A DNA stretch of 8,691 nt from Methylobacterium sp. (GCA_021154065.1 JAJKJG010000027.1:1-8691), one strand, 5' to 3'. Positions 1-7,110 are shown, counted from the first letter of the stretch. Notes: generated by a model from the sequence alone, not told the origin. Numbers and translations: made by a program.

Positions 1-691
1 CCTGGATCATCTCGGCCGGCACGCCCGAGCCGCCATGCAGGACGAGATGGACCGGGGTGCGGGCCCGGATCGCCATGAGCCGCGCGAGGTCGACGCGCGG
101 CTTGCGCGTCGTGTAATGGCCATGCGCCGTGCCGACGGCGACGGCGAGCGCGTCGACGCCGGTCTCGGCGACGAAGCGGCCGGCCTCGTCGGGATCGGTG
201 AACTGCTCCTCGTCCTCCGCGGTCTCGACGAAATCGGTGGTGCCGATCCGGCCGAGCTCGGCCTCGACGGAGACGCCGCGGGCGTGGGCGTAGGCGACGA
301 CGGCGCGCGTGACGCGCACGTTGTCGGTAAACGGCGCCGCCGACTGGTCGATCATCACCGAAGTGAAGCCGGCGGCGATCGCCGCCTCGATCACCGGCAT
401 CTCGAAGGTGTGGTCGAGATGGAGCACCACCGGAACCGTCGCGCCTTCCGCCTCGAGCGCGGCGCGGAAGGCGTCGCCGAACGCCGCCGCGGCGATGCCG
501 TAGCGCTCCATCTCGCGCTGCGAGATCTGCACGATGGCGGGCGAGCGCGCGCGCTCGGCGGCCCGAAGGATCGGCCGGATCATCGCCGTGTAGCGCGGCG
601 CGAACGAGCCGAGCGCGTAGCCCTGCCGCTCGGCCACCGCGAGCGCGGCCTTCAGCGTGACGAGGTTCTTCGGGGCGGGCGGACGGGACAT
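1..691 (-). CDS. Class II (zinc-dependent) ketose-bisphosphate aldolase, C-terminus cut by window edge
   Basis: This protein probably catalyses reversible aldol cleavage of a ketose-1,6-bisphosphate (fructose or tagatose type) to dihydroxyacetone phosphate and an aldehyde, in the cytosol. The 230 visible residues carry the class II signature in order: HLDH at 91-94 (Asp93 the expected catalytic acid, His94 a zinc ligand), EAELG at 143-147, GTAHG at 187-191 (zinc His190) and LHGGSG at 218-223 (zinc His219). Family members are usually about 280-350 aa, so roughly the last fifth or more lies outside the window. The ATG at 691 is preceded by GAGGA at a 6-base spacing. The gene starts 18 bp after dctM, so it is the fourth gene of the TRAP operon, which suggests it processes a breakdown product of the imported compound. 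The exact sugar cannot be read from sequence. It resembles the shorter GatY/KbaY-like branch, but this is not certain. Confidence 0.93.
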   Translation of the reverse strand, partial: MSRPPAPKNLVTLKAALAVAERQGYALGSFAPRYTAMIRPILRAAERARSPAIVQISQREMERYGIAAAAFGDAFRAALEAEGATVPVVLHLDHTFEMPVIEAAIAAGFTSVMIDQSAAPFTDNVRVTRAVVAYAHARGVSVEAELGRIGTTDFVETAEDEEQFTDPDEAGRFVAETGVDALAVAVGTAHGHYTTRKPRVDLARLMAIRARTPVHLVLHGGSGVPAEMIQ

Positions 692-709
692 GGCCGATCC
701 TCAGGGCGC

Positions 710-1993
710 TCACATCAGGAGGCGCGGCAGCACGGTCACAAGACCGGGAAAGAAGAGCAGGAGCAGCGCCACCGCGAGCAGCGGGATGATGAACGGCGCC
801 ACGGCGACGACGATGCGGTGCAGCGAGACGCCGGAGATGCGGTTCAGCACGAACAGAACCATGCCGAAAGGCGGCGTCAAGAGGCCGATCATCATGATCA
901 GCACGATGATGACGCCGAAATGGAGCGGATCGAGCGAGCTCGCCTGCATGATCGGCACGAGCACCGGGGTCAGGATGATGATCGCCGCGGTCGCCTCGAG
1001 GAAGCAGCCGACGATGAGGAGGAAGCCCATGATCAGGAGGCCGACGATGATCGGGTCCTGCGAGATCGCGGCGATGCCCTCGACCATCGCGAGCGTCAGC
1101 CCGGCGCGGGTCACGAGGTAGCCGTAGATCATCGCCATCGACACGATCAGCATGACGACGCCGGTGTCGACGGCGGTCGAGCGCATGATCTCGGCAAGCT
1201 CGCGCCAGCCGACCTCGCGGTACACCACCATGGCGAGGATCGTTGCATAGAGCGCGGCGATCGCCGCCGCCTCGGTCGGCGTGAACACGCCGCTGAGGAT
1301 GCCGCCGATGAGGATCACCGGCGTCAGCAGCGGCAGGAAGCCCTCGCGCAGCGACGCGACCACGAGGGCGAGGCGGAACGGCGCGCCGCGCGGCAGCTGG
1401 CGCCGCTCGGCGACGATCGCGATCCAGGCCATCAGGGCGGCACCCATCAGAAGGCCCGGGATCAGGCCGGCGATGAGGATGCCGCCGACCGACACGTTCG
1501 CCATCAGGGCGTAGATGACGAGCGGCACGCTCGGCGGGATGATCGGCCCGATCGTCGAGGAGGCGGCTACGACCGCGACCGCGAACTCCTCGTCATAGCC
1601 CTCCTCCTTCATCGACTTGATGACCACCGTGCCGAGCCCCGCCGCCTCCGAGACGGCGGTGCCGGTCATGCCGGCGAAGATGATGCTGGCGATGACGTTC
1701 ACCTGCGCAAGGCCGCCGCGCACCGCGCCGACGAGCGACTTCGCGAAGGCGTAGATGCGCACCGTGATGCCGCCGACGTTCATGACCTTGCCGGCGTAGA
1801 TGAAGAACGGCACCGACAGCAGCATGAAGTTGTCGATGCCGGACACCGCCTTCTGCACCATGAAGGCCGGGTTGAAGTCGATGCCGCGCTCCATCAACGT
1901 GACGAGGATCGAGGTCCCGGCAAGCGCGAAGGCGACCGGGACCGCGAGCACGAAGAGGAGGACGAGCGCCCCGACATAACCGGCGACGATCAT
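710..1993 (-). CDS. dctM: TRAP transporter large membrane subunit (DctM)
   Basis: This is the ion-coupled membrane subunit of a tripartite ATP-independent periplasmic (TRAP) transporter; with DctQ it moves solute delivered by DctP into the cell. The 427-aa protein has the usual family length and is hydrophobic throughout, consistent with about 12 membrane segments. Family motifs include GMTGTAVSEAAGLG near 108-121 and SSTIGPIIPPSVPLVIYA near 145-162, with a late TPVLVPIM and LTPPFGM repeat of the same kind. The ATG at 1993 was chosen because it overlaps the dctQ stop as ATGA (translational coupling), has GAGG seven bases upstream inside dctQ, and begins directly with the first hydrophobic helix. 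An in-frame upstream extension to 2383 would run through dctQ and is not real. The aldolase follows 18 bp downstream. Confidence 0.96.
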   Translation of the reverse strand: MIVAGYVGALVLLFVLAVPVAFALAGTSILVTLMERGIDFNPAFMVQKAVSGIDNFMLLSVPFFIYAGKVMNVGGITVRIYAFAKSLVGAVRGGLAQVNVIASIIFAGMTGTAVSEAAGLGTVVIKSMKEEGYDEEFAVAVVAASSTIGPIIPPSVPLVIYALMANVSVGGILIAGLIPGLLMGAALMAWIAIVAERRQLPRGAPFRLALVVASLREGFLPLLTPVILIGGILSGVFTPTEAAAIAALYATILAMVVYREVGWRELAEIMRSTAVDTGVVMLIVSMAMIYGYLVTRAGLTLAMVEGIAAISQDPIIVGLLIMGFLLIVGCFLEATAAIIILTPVLVPIMQASSLDPLHFGVIIVLIMMIGLLTPPFGMVLFVLNRISGVSLHRIVVAVAPFIIPLLAVALLLLFFPGLVTVLPRLLM

Positions 1994-2466
1994 GCCCGGG
2001 CCTCGCTGGAACGAGGGCGCCGAAACCCCGGGATGAGCGGCGCGAGGCTGTACAGGATCATGAGGCCGAAGCTCGCCGTGAAAGCGAGGTACGCCCAGCC
2101 GTTGGAGATCCAGTCGACGGTCGCGAGCGTCGTCGGCCACACCGAGCGTACGAGCGGAATGCTGGCGGCGAACAGGAAGGCGACGATCGCGAAGCTGAGG
2201 ACCCGCACGAACGGGTCGAGCACGCGTCGGACGCGCGGCCCGAGCAGCATCGGCAGCGTGTCGATCACGATCAGCGTGCCCTCGCGGGCGCCGATCGCGG
2301 CGCCGAGATAGGCGAGCCAGATGAAGATCAGCCGGCTCACCTCCTCGGTCCAGGGCACGCCGACCGCGAGCACGAAACGGCACAGGATCTGGACGTTGAC
2401 GAGGACGAGGGTCGCCGCGAACAGGCCGGTCGCCGCGGCGTCGACCCAGCGGTTGAGGACACGCAT
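1990..2466 (-). CDS. dctQ: TRAP transporter small membrane subunit (DctQ)
   Basis: This is the small four-helix membrane subunit that partners DctM in a TRAP transporter. The 158-aa protein has hydrophobic segments at about 10-33, 44-62, 86-106 and 124-146. The conserved DctQ stretch runs through PWTEEVSRLIFIWLAYLGAA at 38-57 and GARE at 59-62; this amphipathic/second-helix region is typical of the family. The ATG at 2466 lies 37 bp after the dctP stop. No good Shine-Dalgarno is visible before it, so translation may depend on coupling to the upstream gene, and the exact start is slightly uncertain. Its TGA overlaps the dctM ATG by four bases. The C-terminal tail is short and basic, and probably cytoplasmic. 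Confidence 0.95.
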   Translation of the reverse strand: MRVLNRWVDAAATGLFAATLVLVNVQILCRFVLAVGVPWTEEVSRLIFIWLAYLGAAIGAREGTLIVIDTLPMLLGPRVRRVLDPFVRVLSFAIVAFLFAASIPLVRSVWPTTLATVDWISNGWAYLAFTASFGLMILYSLAPLIPGFRRPRSSEARA

Positions 2467-2503
2467 CCGCGTGCGGCGCCGAGTGGCGTGCCCGAGCCGT
2501 CGA

Positions 2504-3493
2504 TCAGCGCAGGTTCGCGATCTCGTCCGCCGTCGTCACTGACCAGAGCTCGGCGAACAGCTTGTCGATCGCCGGCTTTGCCTTCGCCATGAACGGCGCG
2601 TAGTCCGGCTTCGTCACCTGCATGCCGGCCTCCTTGAGCTTTCCGAGCAGCGCCTCCTCGCTCTTCGCCGACAGCTCGTCGCCATAGGCGAGCGCTTCTT
2701 TGGCGGCTTGGTCGAACGCCTCGCGCTGCTTCGGCGAGAGCTTGCGATAGGCAGCATCGTTCATCAGCCAGAGCGAGGTCGCGTAGAGATGGCCGATGAT
2801 GGCGAGGTTCTTCTGCGCCTCCTGGAGCTTGAAGGTGTAGATCTGGTCGAACGGCCCGTCGGACGCCGAGACGACGCCGAGCTTCAGCGACGTGAACAGC
2901 TCCGGCAGCGCGATTGGGACGACGACGGCGCCGAGCTGCGAGAAGGCGTCGATGAAGGGCTTCGACTGTCCCATGCGGATCTTCACGCCCTTGAGGTCGT
3001 CGACGGCGTTGATCGGCGTGTTCGAGGTGAGATGGCGGTAGCCGCGGCCCATCATCCCGATGGTATGAATGCCGCTCTTCTGGAAGATCTCGCGGACGCC
3101 GTCGCCGAGCTTCGAGTTCCAGCTCTTGTAGACATGGTCCTTGTCGCGGAACACGAAGGGGGCGTCGAAGAAGGAGTATTTCGGAGCCAGCGTCACGATC
3201 GGGAAGGTGCCGAAGACGCCGATGTCGAGCTCGCCGAGCCGCAGCGCCTCGAGGTTGTCCTTCTCGCCGCCCATCTGGCCGCCGGCGAAGATCTTGATGT
3301 CGACGGTGCCGCCGGTGCGCTCCTTCATCAAGTCGGCGAGCTTCTTCGCCGCCTGGATCATGTCGGTCTTCTCGTCGAAGGCGCTCGCGAGGCGGAGCGT
3401 CACCGTCCTCTCCTGCGCCGCGGCAAGCGTGGCGCAGAGCGCAAGGCCGGCTGCCGCGGCGATGAATGCGCCGCGCTGGAAGATGCCCTTCAT
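2504..3493 (-). CDS. dctP: TRAP transporter periplasmic solute-binding protein (DctP)
   Basis: This is the periplasmic receptor that captures the substrate and hands it to DctQM. The 329-aa protein has a signal peptide: basic start MKGIFQR, hydrophobic core 8-25, and probable cleavage after AAA at 24-26. The mature part follows the DctP fold order, including AGGQMGGEKDNLEALRLGEL at 70-89, the GYRHLTSN segment at 151-158 and IRMGQSKPF at 172-180. Arg173 matches the arginine that binds the substrate carboxylate in this family, so a carboxylate-bearing ligand is expected, but the ligand itself is unknown. The ATG at 3493 has a strong GGAGG seven bases upstream. The reading frame stays open to 4120, but that extension overlaps the upstream gene and lacks a signal peptide at its start. 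dctP leads the dctPQM-aldolase operon. Confidence 0.96.
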   Translation of the reverse strand: MKGIFQRGAFIAAAAGLALCATLAAAQERTVTLRLASAFDEKTDMIQAAKKLADLMKERTGGTVDIKIFAGGQMGGEKDNLEALRLGELDIGVFGTFPIVTLAPKYSFFDAPFVFRDKDHVYKSWNSKLGDGVREIFQKSGIHTIGMMGRGYRHLTSNTPINAVDDLKGVKIRMGQSKPFIDAFSQLGAVVVPIALPELFTSLKLGVVSASDGPFDQIYTFKLQEAQKNLAIIGHLYATSLWLMNDAAYRKLSPKQREAFDQAAKEALAYGDELSAKSEEALLGKLKEAGMQVTKPDYAPFMAKAKPAIDKLFAELWSVTTADEIANLR

Positions 3494-3561
3494 CGAATGT
3501 CCTCCCGTGATCCCGTCGGCGCGGGCTTCCGGCCCAGCGTAGCCCACATGCGCGGCGGGAG

Positions 3562-4164
3562 TCACCGTTCGAGGATGTAGCAATCCTCGATCTCCCAGCC
3601 ATCCTCCGGCCGCACCCCGGTCTCGGCGCGCGGGATGCGGGTGTATTCGTCCGAATCGCGCAGGAACAGCATGCGCGGCGTGACCCGCTCGACGCAGGTC
3701 CAGTGCGGCTCGTAGAAGGTCGATTCCCTGTGGTAGTCGCCAAAGCCGACGAGCGCGATCGCGCCTTGCGGCGGGTGCAGCGTCGGCAAGGCCGAGGCGG
3801 CGCGCCGGCCGCGCTTCTTCGTCGGCCGCTTGCGCTCGAGCTCGGCCGCGACCGCATCCCAGAGCGGGTGCGCGTGCTCGCCGTGCGTCGGATGCATCGC
3901 GCGGCATGTCCAGGCCGGCCAGCCCTGCTCGTCCGTCCAGGCGCGGGCGGCAGCGAGCATGACGTCCATCTGCGCGCGATCGGTGCCCTCCTGGATGACG
4001 GAGCGCATGTCGCCCGGCACCGCCTCGGCGAGGCGCGAGACCAGCACCGCGCCCTTCACATGCGTCATCTGCTCGGGGTAGAGCGCCGAGAGCGCATTGA
4101 CGATGGTGTAGAGCCCGCACAGGCCCTCGTCATGCTGGCGGAACTTGAGCACGTCCTGGCGCAT
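3562..4164 (-). CDS. Unassigned protein with a papain-like cysteine peptidase active-site pattern
   Basis: I do not recognise a named family for this 200-aa protein. What can be seen is a papain-like catalytic layout. QHDEGLCGLYTIVNAL at 10-25 supplies an oxyanion-type Gln10 and a candidate nucleophile Cys16 at the start of a helix. PHWTCVERV at 153-161 supplies His154. LRDSDE at 168-173 supplies Asp170. The Gln-to-Cys spacing (6) and His-to-Asp spacing (16) equal those of papain Gln19/Cys25 and His159/Asn175. A basic insert RKRPTKKRGRR lies at 111-121. There is no signal peptide or membrane segment, so it is probably cytosolic. It lies 42 bp after the exonuclease stop and 68 bp before dctP. 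The ATG at 4164 has no Shine-Dalgarno, but a GGAAC-type promoter-like element ends just before it. A peptidase or an amide/isopeptide hydrolase is inferred; the substrate is unknown. Confidence 0.8.
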   Translation of the reverse strand: MRQDVLKFRQHDEGLCGLYTIVNALSALYPEQMTHVKGAVLVSRLAEAVPGDMRSVIQEGTDRAQMDVMLAAARAWTDEQGWPAWTCRAMHPTHGEHAHPLWDAVAAELERKRPTKKRGRRAASALPTLHPPQGAIALVGFGDYHRESTFYEPHWTCVERVTPRMLFLRDSDEYTRIPRAETGVRPEDGWEIEDCYILER

Positions 4165-4173
4165 GGGCCGGGA

Positions 4174-4199
4174 AACTAGCGGCGGCGCCGGCCGGTTCC
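4174..4199 (-). promoter_or_regulatory. Candidate EcfG-type (GGAAC) promoter for the papain-like protein gene
   Basis: On the minus strand GGAAC (4199-4195) is followed after 17 bases by AGTT (4177-4174). This fits the alphaproteobacterial EcfG consensus GGAAC-N16/17-CGTT except for one -10 base. The element sits in the gap between the exonuclease stop and the peptidase ATG. Only nine bases separate its -10 from the ATG, so transcription would begin at or within a few bases of the start codon. This agrees with the missing Shine-Dalgarno but is an inference from sequence alone. Confidence 0.42.
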
Positions 4200-4206
4200 A
4201 AGCGCT

Positions 4207-5043
4207 TCACGCGGTCCGGGCCAGCTCGGCGAGACGGTCGGCCAACCGAGCGAGCTCCCATTCCTGCGCGAGCGCGGACGCTTTCGCCCAGGTCGGCGTC
4301 TGGTCGCCGAGCGTCGGCAGCGGCGCCGAGGCGTTCATCGTCGCGATGCGGCGATACGTCAGCAGCGCTTCGGCCTGGGCCGGGAAGCGGCCCTTGGCCA
4401 GCGCCTCCTCGAGGCTGCCGTACTTGCGCAGCAGGCTCGCGGCGCCCTTCGGACCGATGCCGCGCGCGCCCGGCAGCTTGTCGGATGGATCGCCGCGCAA
4501 GGCGATGAAGTCCGGGACCTGCCGCGGCTCGACGCCGTAGCGCTCGTGCACCTCCGCTGGGCCGATGCGCGCCATCTCGCCGGCCCGCACCGGCTGCAGG
4601 ATGGTCGTCCGCTCGGACGCAAGCTGGAACGTGTCGCGATCGCCGCTCGCGACGACAGCGGTCCCGCCGCGCGCCTCCTCGGCGGCAACGGCGGCGGCGA
4701 GGAAGTCGTCGGCCTCGTAGCCCGGCGCCTTCGCATTCGCGAAGCCGCACGCGGCGACGAACTGCGGCAGAACCTCGAGCTGGTCGACCAACTCTGGATC
4801 GAATTGGCGCCCGCTCTGATAATCCGCGAAGGCCTCGTGCCGATACGTCGGAGCGTCGAGCGTGTCCCAGCCGACGATCACGGCGCGGGGCTCTTCGCCG
4901 GCGTAGAGGCGGAGCAGGAAATTCGCGAAGCCGACAATCGCGCCGCCGCCCTTGTCGCCGCGGCGCCGGATCGTCTTCGGCAGGCCGTGAAAGGCGCGAT
5001 GGGCGAAGGAATCACCGTCGATCACCAGCAGCGGCCGGCTCAT
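4207..5043 (-). CDS. Stand-alone PolA-type 5'-3' exonuclease / flap endonuclease
   Basis: This protein matches the 5' nuclease domain of DNA polymerase I without the polymerase; such proteins remove 5' flaps or RNA primers using two metal ions. Acidic motifs appear in order: VIDGDSF at 7-13 (Asp9), PTYRHEAFADYQSGR at 65-79 (substrate-binding Tyr/Arg), YEADD at 109-113, SGDRD at 133-137 (Asp135, Asp137) and GDPSDKLPGARGIGPKGA at 184-201. The last is the helix-three-turn-helix DNA-binding element, with Asp185 and Asp188. The length of 278 aa fits a complete domain. It lies 75 bp downstream of the CinA-like gene on the same strand. The ATG at 5043 lacks a well-spaced Shine-Dalgarno; a perfect AAGGAGG lies 32 bases upstream, which raises the possibility of a longer product from an in-frame CTG at 5070. 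Whether it duplicates PolA function cannot be told from this window. Confidence 0.93.
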   Translation of the reverse strand: MSRPLLVIDGDSFAHRAFHGLPKTIRRRGDKGGGAIVGFANFLLRLYAGEEPRAVIVGWDTLDAPTYRHEAFADYQSGRQFDPELVDQLEVLPQFVAACGFANAKAPGYEADDFLAAAVAAEEARGGTAVVASGDRDTFQLASERTTILQPVRAGEMARIGPAEVHERYGVEPRQVPDFIALRGDPSDKLPGARGIGPKGAASLLRKYGSLEEALAKGRFPAQAEALLTYRRIATMNASAPLPTLGDQTPTWAKASALAQEWELARLADRLAELARTA

Positions 5044-5075
5044 TTCACGAGCGTCGGCGGAGCCCTTCAGGATGT

Positions 5076-5082
5076 CCTCCTT
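5076..5082 (-). promoter_or_regulatory. Strong Shine-Dalgarno AAGGAGG, misplaced for the annotated exonuclease ATG
   Basis: On the minus strand AAGGAGG lies 32 bases before the exonuclease ATG, too far for initiation there, but exactly five bases before an in-frame CTG at 5070-5068. No ATG, GTG or TTG follows it at a normal distance. It therefore either serves a rare CTG start that adds nine residues, or is a chance or standby site. Confidence 0.45.
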
Positions 5083-5118
5083 GGCTATCGATCGGGGGAC
5101 TGCTCGCGGCCGGCGGCC

Positions 5119-5598
5119 TTAGTCAAGCGCGCTCTCCAGCAACCCGAGCGCCGCGACCGCGAAAGCAACCATGTTGGCGGCCCGATCCGGCGAGCCGGTT
5201 TCGAGCGTATGAGCGCGCTCTCGAGGGCCGCTGACGCCGAAGCAGGCATGCCCGGCGGCGTCGCCGTAGCGGTTGCCGGTCGGCCCCGCGGCACCCGTTT
5301 CCGCCAAGCCCCAGGTGGCGCCGAACCGCTCCCGCGACACACGGGCGAGAAGCAGGGCATAGGGTTCCGAGGCGGGACGCATCCCGGTCATCATCTCAGG
5401 GATGATCGCCAGCAGCGCCTGGCGGGCCGTCGCGGTATAGACGACCGCTCCGCCGAGGAAGTAGCTCGACGCCCCGGGCACGGCGAGGAGCGCCGCCGCG
5501 ACGAGGCCGCCCGCCGACGATTCCGCGACCGCGATGGTCTCGCCGCGCTCGATCAGCCGCGCGGCCACCCGTACTGCGATCGATTCGAGCTCGGCCAT
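5119..5598 (-). CDS. CinA C-terminal domain (PncC-type nicotinamide-nucleotide amidohydrolase) family protein, divergent
   Basis: The family hydrolyses nicotinamide mononucleotide to nicotinate mononucleotide and ammonia in pyridine nucleotide recycling. The 159-aa protein is a single CinA C-terminal domain. AVAESSAGG at 23-31 corresponds to the usual ES(C/T)TGG, VPGASSYFLGGAVVYT at 40-55 to the conserved GAS and Tyr segment, and AETGAAGPTGNRYGD at 99-113 to the Gly-rich GIAGP segment. Several usually conserved positions differ: Thr to Ala in the first motif (Ala29), Lys to Arg near 59, and a shortened segment after GPTG lacking the common KPVGTV. The fold assignment is secure, but deamidase activity is not. 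The ATG at 5598 has GGAGG six bases upstream and begins 13 bp after the decarboxylase stop, so the two genes are probably co-transcribed. Confidence 0.85.
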   Translation of the reverse strand: MAELESIAVRVAARLIERGETIAVAESSAGGLVAAALLAVPGASSYFLGGAVVYTATARQALLAIIPEMMTGMRPASEPYALLLARVSRERFGATWGLAETGAAGPTGNRYGDAAGHACFGVSGPRERAHTLETGSPDRAANMVAFAVAALGLLESALD

Positions 5599-5611
5599 GC
5601 GCTGCCTCCGC

Positions 5612-7063
5612 CTACGACGACGCGGCTCGCGCCGCAGCCGCGTCGGCGCGCGGCAGCCGGTCCGCGATCTCTCGGATCACGTCCCAGGCGAGCATGACGT
5701 CGGCGCGCGTCGTCGAGGTCTGTCCGACCTGGAAGCGAATGACGAACTTCTCGTCGTGCCGGGTCTGCGTCACGTAGATCCGGCCGTCGTCATTGATGCG
5801 CTCGACGAGGGCCTGGTTGAGGGCGTCGACGTCGGCTGCGCCCGCCGGGGCATAGCGGAACGAGAACAGCGACAGGATCGGCGGCGTCACGAGCTCGAAG
5901 GCCGGATCGCCGTCGACCAGCGCCGCCAGCTCTTCGGCCCAGGCGACGTGCCGGCGGATCATCTCCTGCAGGGCCTCGACGCCGTAGGAGCGAATGACGA
6001 ACCAGAGCTTGAGGGCGCGAAAACGCCGGCCGAGCGGCAGCGACCACTCGCTGTAGTCGACGAAGCCCTCCTTCCCAAGCGTTCTGAGGAAGGGCGGGCG
6101 GATGCCGAGCGTGTCGGTGAGCGCGTTCGGGTCCTTCACGAAATGCGCCGAGCAGTCGAAGTTCGTGAACAGCCATTTGTGCGGGTTGAAGACGAAGCTG
6201 TCGGCCTGGTCGACACCGCGCATCAGGTGGCGGAACTCGGGGCAGATCATCGCGCTTCCGGCCCAGGCCGCGTCGACGTGCAGATAAAGGCCATGCCGGC
6301 GCGCGATTTCGGCGACCGACGCGACGTCGTCGCAGGCGCCGATGCTGGTGCCGCCGATGCAGGCGATGACGGCGGCGGGAAGGAAACCGGCCGCGCGATC
6401 GGCACCGATCGCGTCGTCGAGCGCATCCGGATCCATCGCGAACCGGTCGCCGCGCACCGGGATGCGCACGAGGTTCGCATCGCCGATCCCGGCGACGCGC
6501 ACCGCCTTGTCGATCGAGGAATGCACATGCGCCGAGGCATAGACGCGGACCGGCGGGTGGGCCGCAAGCCCGTCGCGGTTGCCGGCGAGGCCGAGGACGC
6601 GCTCGCGGGCGGTGAGGATCGCGGCGAGCGTCGCCCCCGAGGCCGAATCCTGAATGACGCCCGAGAAGCCTTCGCCAAGGCCGATCATCTGGCGCAGCCA
6701 GTCGAGCACCCGGGTCTCGAGCTCGGTCGCGGCGGGCGAGGTCTGCCACAGCATGCATTGCGCGGCGAGCGCCGCCGTGACGAACTCGGCGACCACCGAG
6801 GGCGGGCTCGAGTTCGCTGGGAAATAGGCGAAGAAGCGGGGGTGCTGCCAGTGCGTCATGCCCGGCATGACGATGCGGTCGAGATCGGCGAAGATCGCCT
6901 CCATGGCCTCGCCACGATGCGGCGGCGCCGAAGGCAGCTGACGAAAGACCTCGCCGGGTGCGACCTGCGCCCGCACCGGGCGCTCGGCAACGGTGTCGAG
7001 ATAATCGGCGGACCAATCGGCCGCCTCATGCGCCCAACGGCGGAAATCCTGCGGGTCCGTCAT
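5612..7063 (-). CDS. Group II PLP-dependent decarboxylase, aromatic-L-amino-acid decarboxylase-like
   Basis: This protein probably decarboxylates an aromatic L-amino acid (tryptophan, tyrosine, DOPA or phenylalanine) to the amine and CO2 using pyridoxal phosphate. The 483-aa length is normal for the family. MTHWQHPRFFAYFPANSS at 69-86 is the substrate-pocket segment. ASAHVHSSIDKA at 176-187 holds the ring-stacking His181. LHVDAAWAGSA at 261-271 holds Asp264, which pairs with the PLP ring nitrogen. NPHKWLFTNFDCSAHFVK at 293-310 holds the Schiff-base Lys297. VDYSEWSLPLGRRFRALKLW at 335-354 carries Tyr337, matching the mobile-loop tyrosine of animal DOPA decarboxylase that favours decarboxylation over aldehyde synthesis. 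The C-terminal tail from about 470 is alanine-rich. The ATG at 7063 has only a closely spaced GAGG. The CinA-like gene follows 13 bp downstream. Substrate choice within aromatic amino acids cannot be decided from sequence. Confidence 0.92.
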   Translation of the reverse strand: MTDPQDFRRWAHEAADWSADYLDTVAERPVRAQVAPGEVFRQLPSAPPHRGEAMEAIFADLDRIVMPGMTHWQHPRFFAYFPANSSPPSVVAEFVTAALAAQCMLWQTSPAATELETRVLDWLRQMIGLGEGFSGVIQDSASGATLAAILTARERVLGLAGNRDGLAAHPPVRVYASAHVHSSIDKAVRVAGIGDANLVRIPVRGDRFAMDPDALDDAIGADRAAGFLPAAVIACIGGTSIGACDDVASVAEIARRHGLYLHVDAAWAGSAMICPEFRHLMRGVDQADSFVFNPHKWLFTNFDCSAHFVKDPNALTDTLGIRPPFLRTLGKEGFVDYSEWSLPLGRRFRALKLWFVIRSYGVEALQEMIRRHVAWAEELAALVDGDPAFELVTPPILSLFSFRYAPAGAADVDALNQALVERINDDGRIYVTQTRHDEKFVIRFQVGQTSTTRADVMLAWDVIREIADRLPRADAAAARAASS

Positions 7064-7110
7064 CGCCTCATGCTAAGGCAGATGCGCCGTCGTGACCAAC
7101 GAGGGCACGG

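Noticed and set aside
35..2311. A 758-codon open frame on the plus strand
   Set aside because: It is antisense to the aldolase, dctM and dctQ, all clearly recognisable. Its product is an extreme Arg/Asp/His/Glu mix with no domain, as expected from the opposite strand of GC-rich genes.
3515..3550. Short inverted repeat (GGGC/GCCC) before dctP as a terminator or operator
   Set aside because: The stem is only four base pairs with no T-run. Matches of this length are expected by chance at this GC content.
2504..4120. A 538-aa version of DctP with a long N-terminal extension
   Set aside because: The extension overlaps the papain-like gene in another frame, has no family similarity, and would bury the obvious signal peptide and Shine-Dalgarno at 3493.
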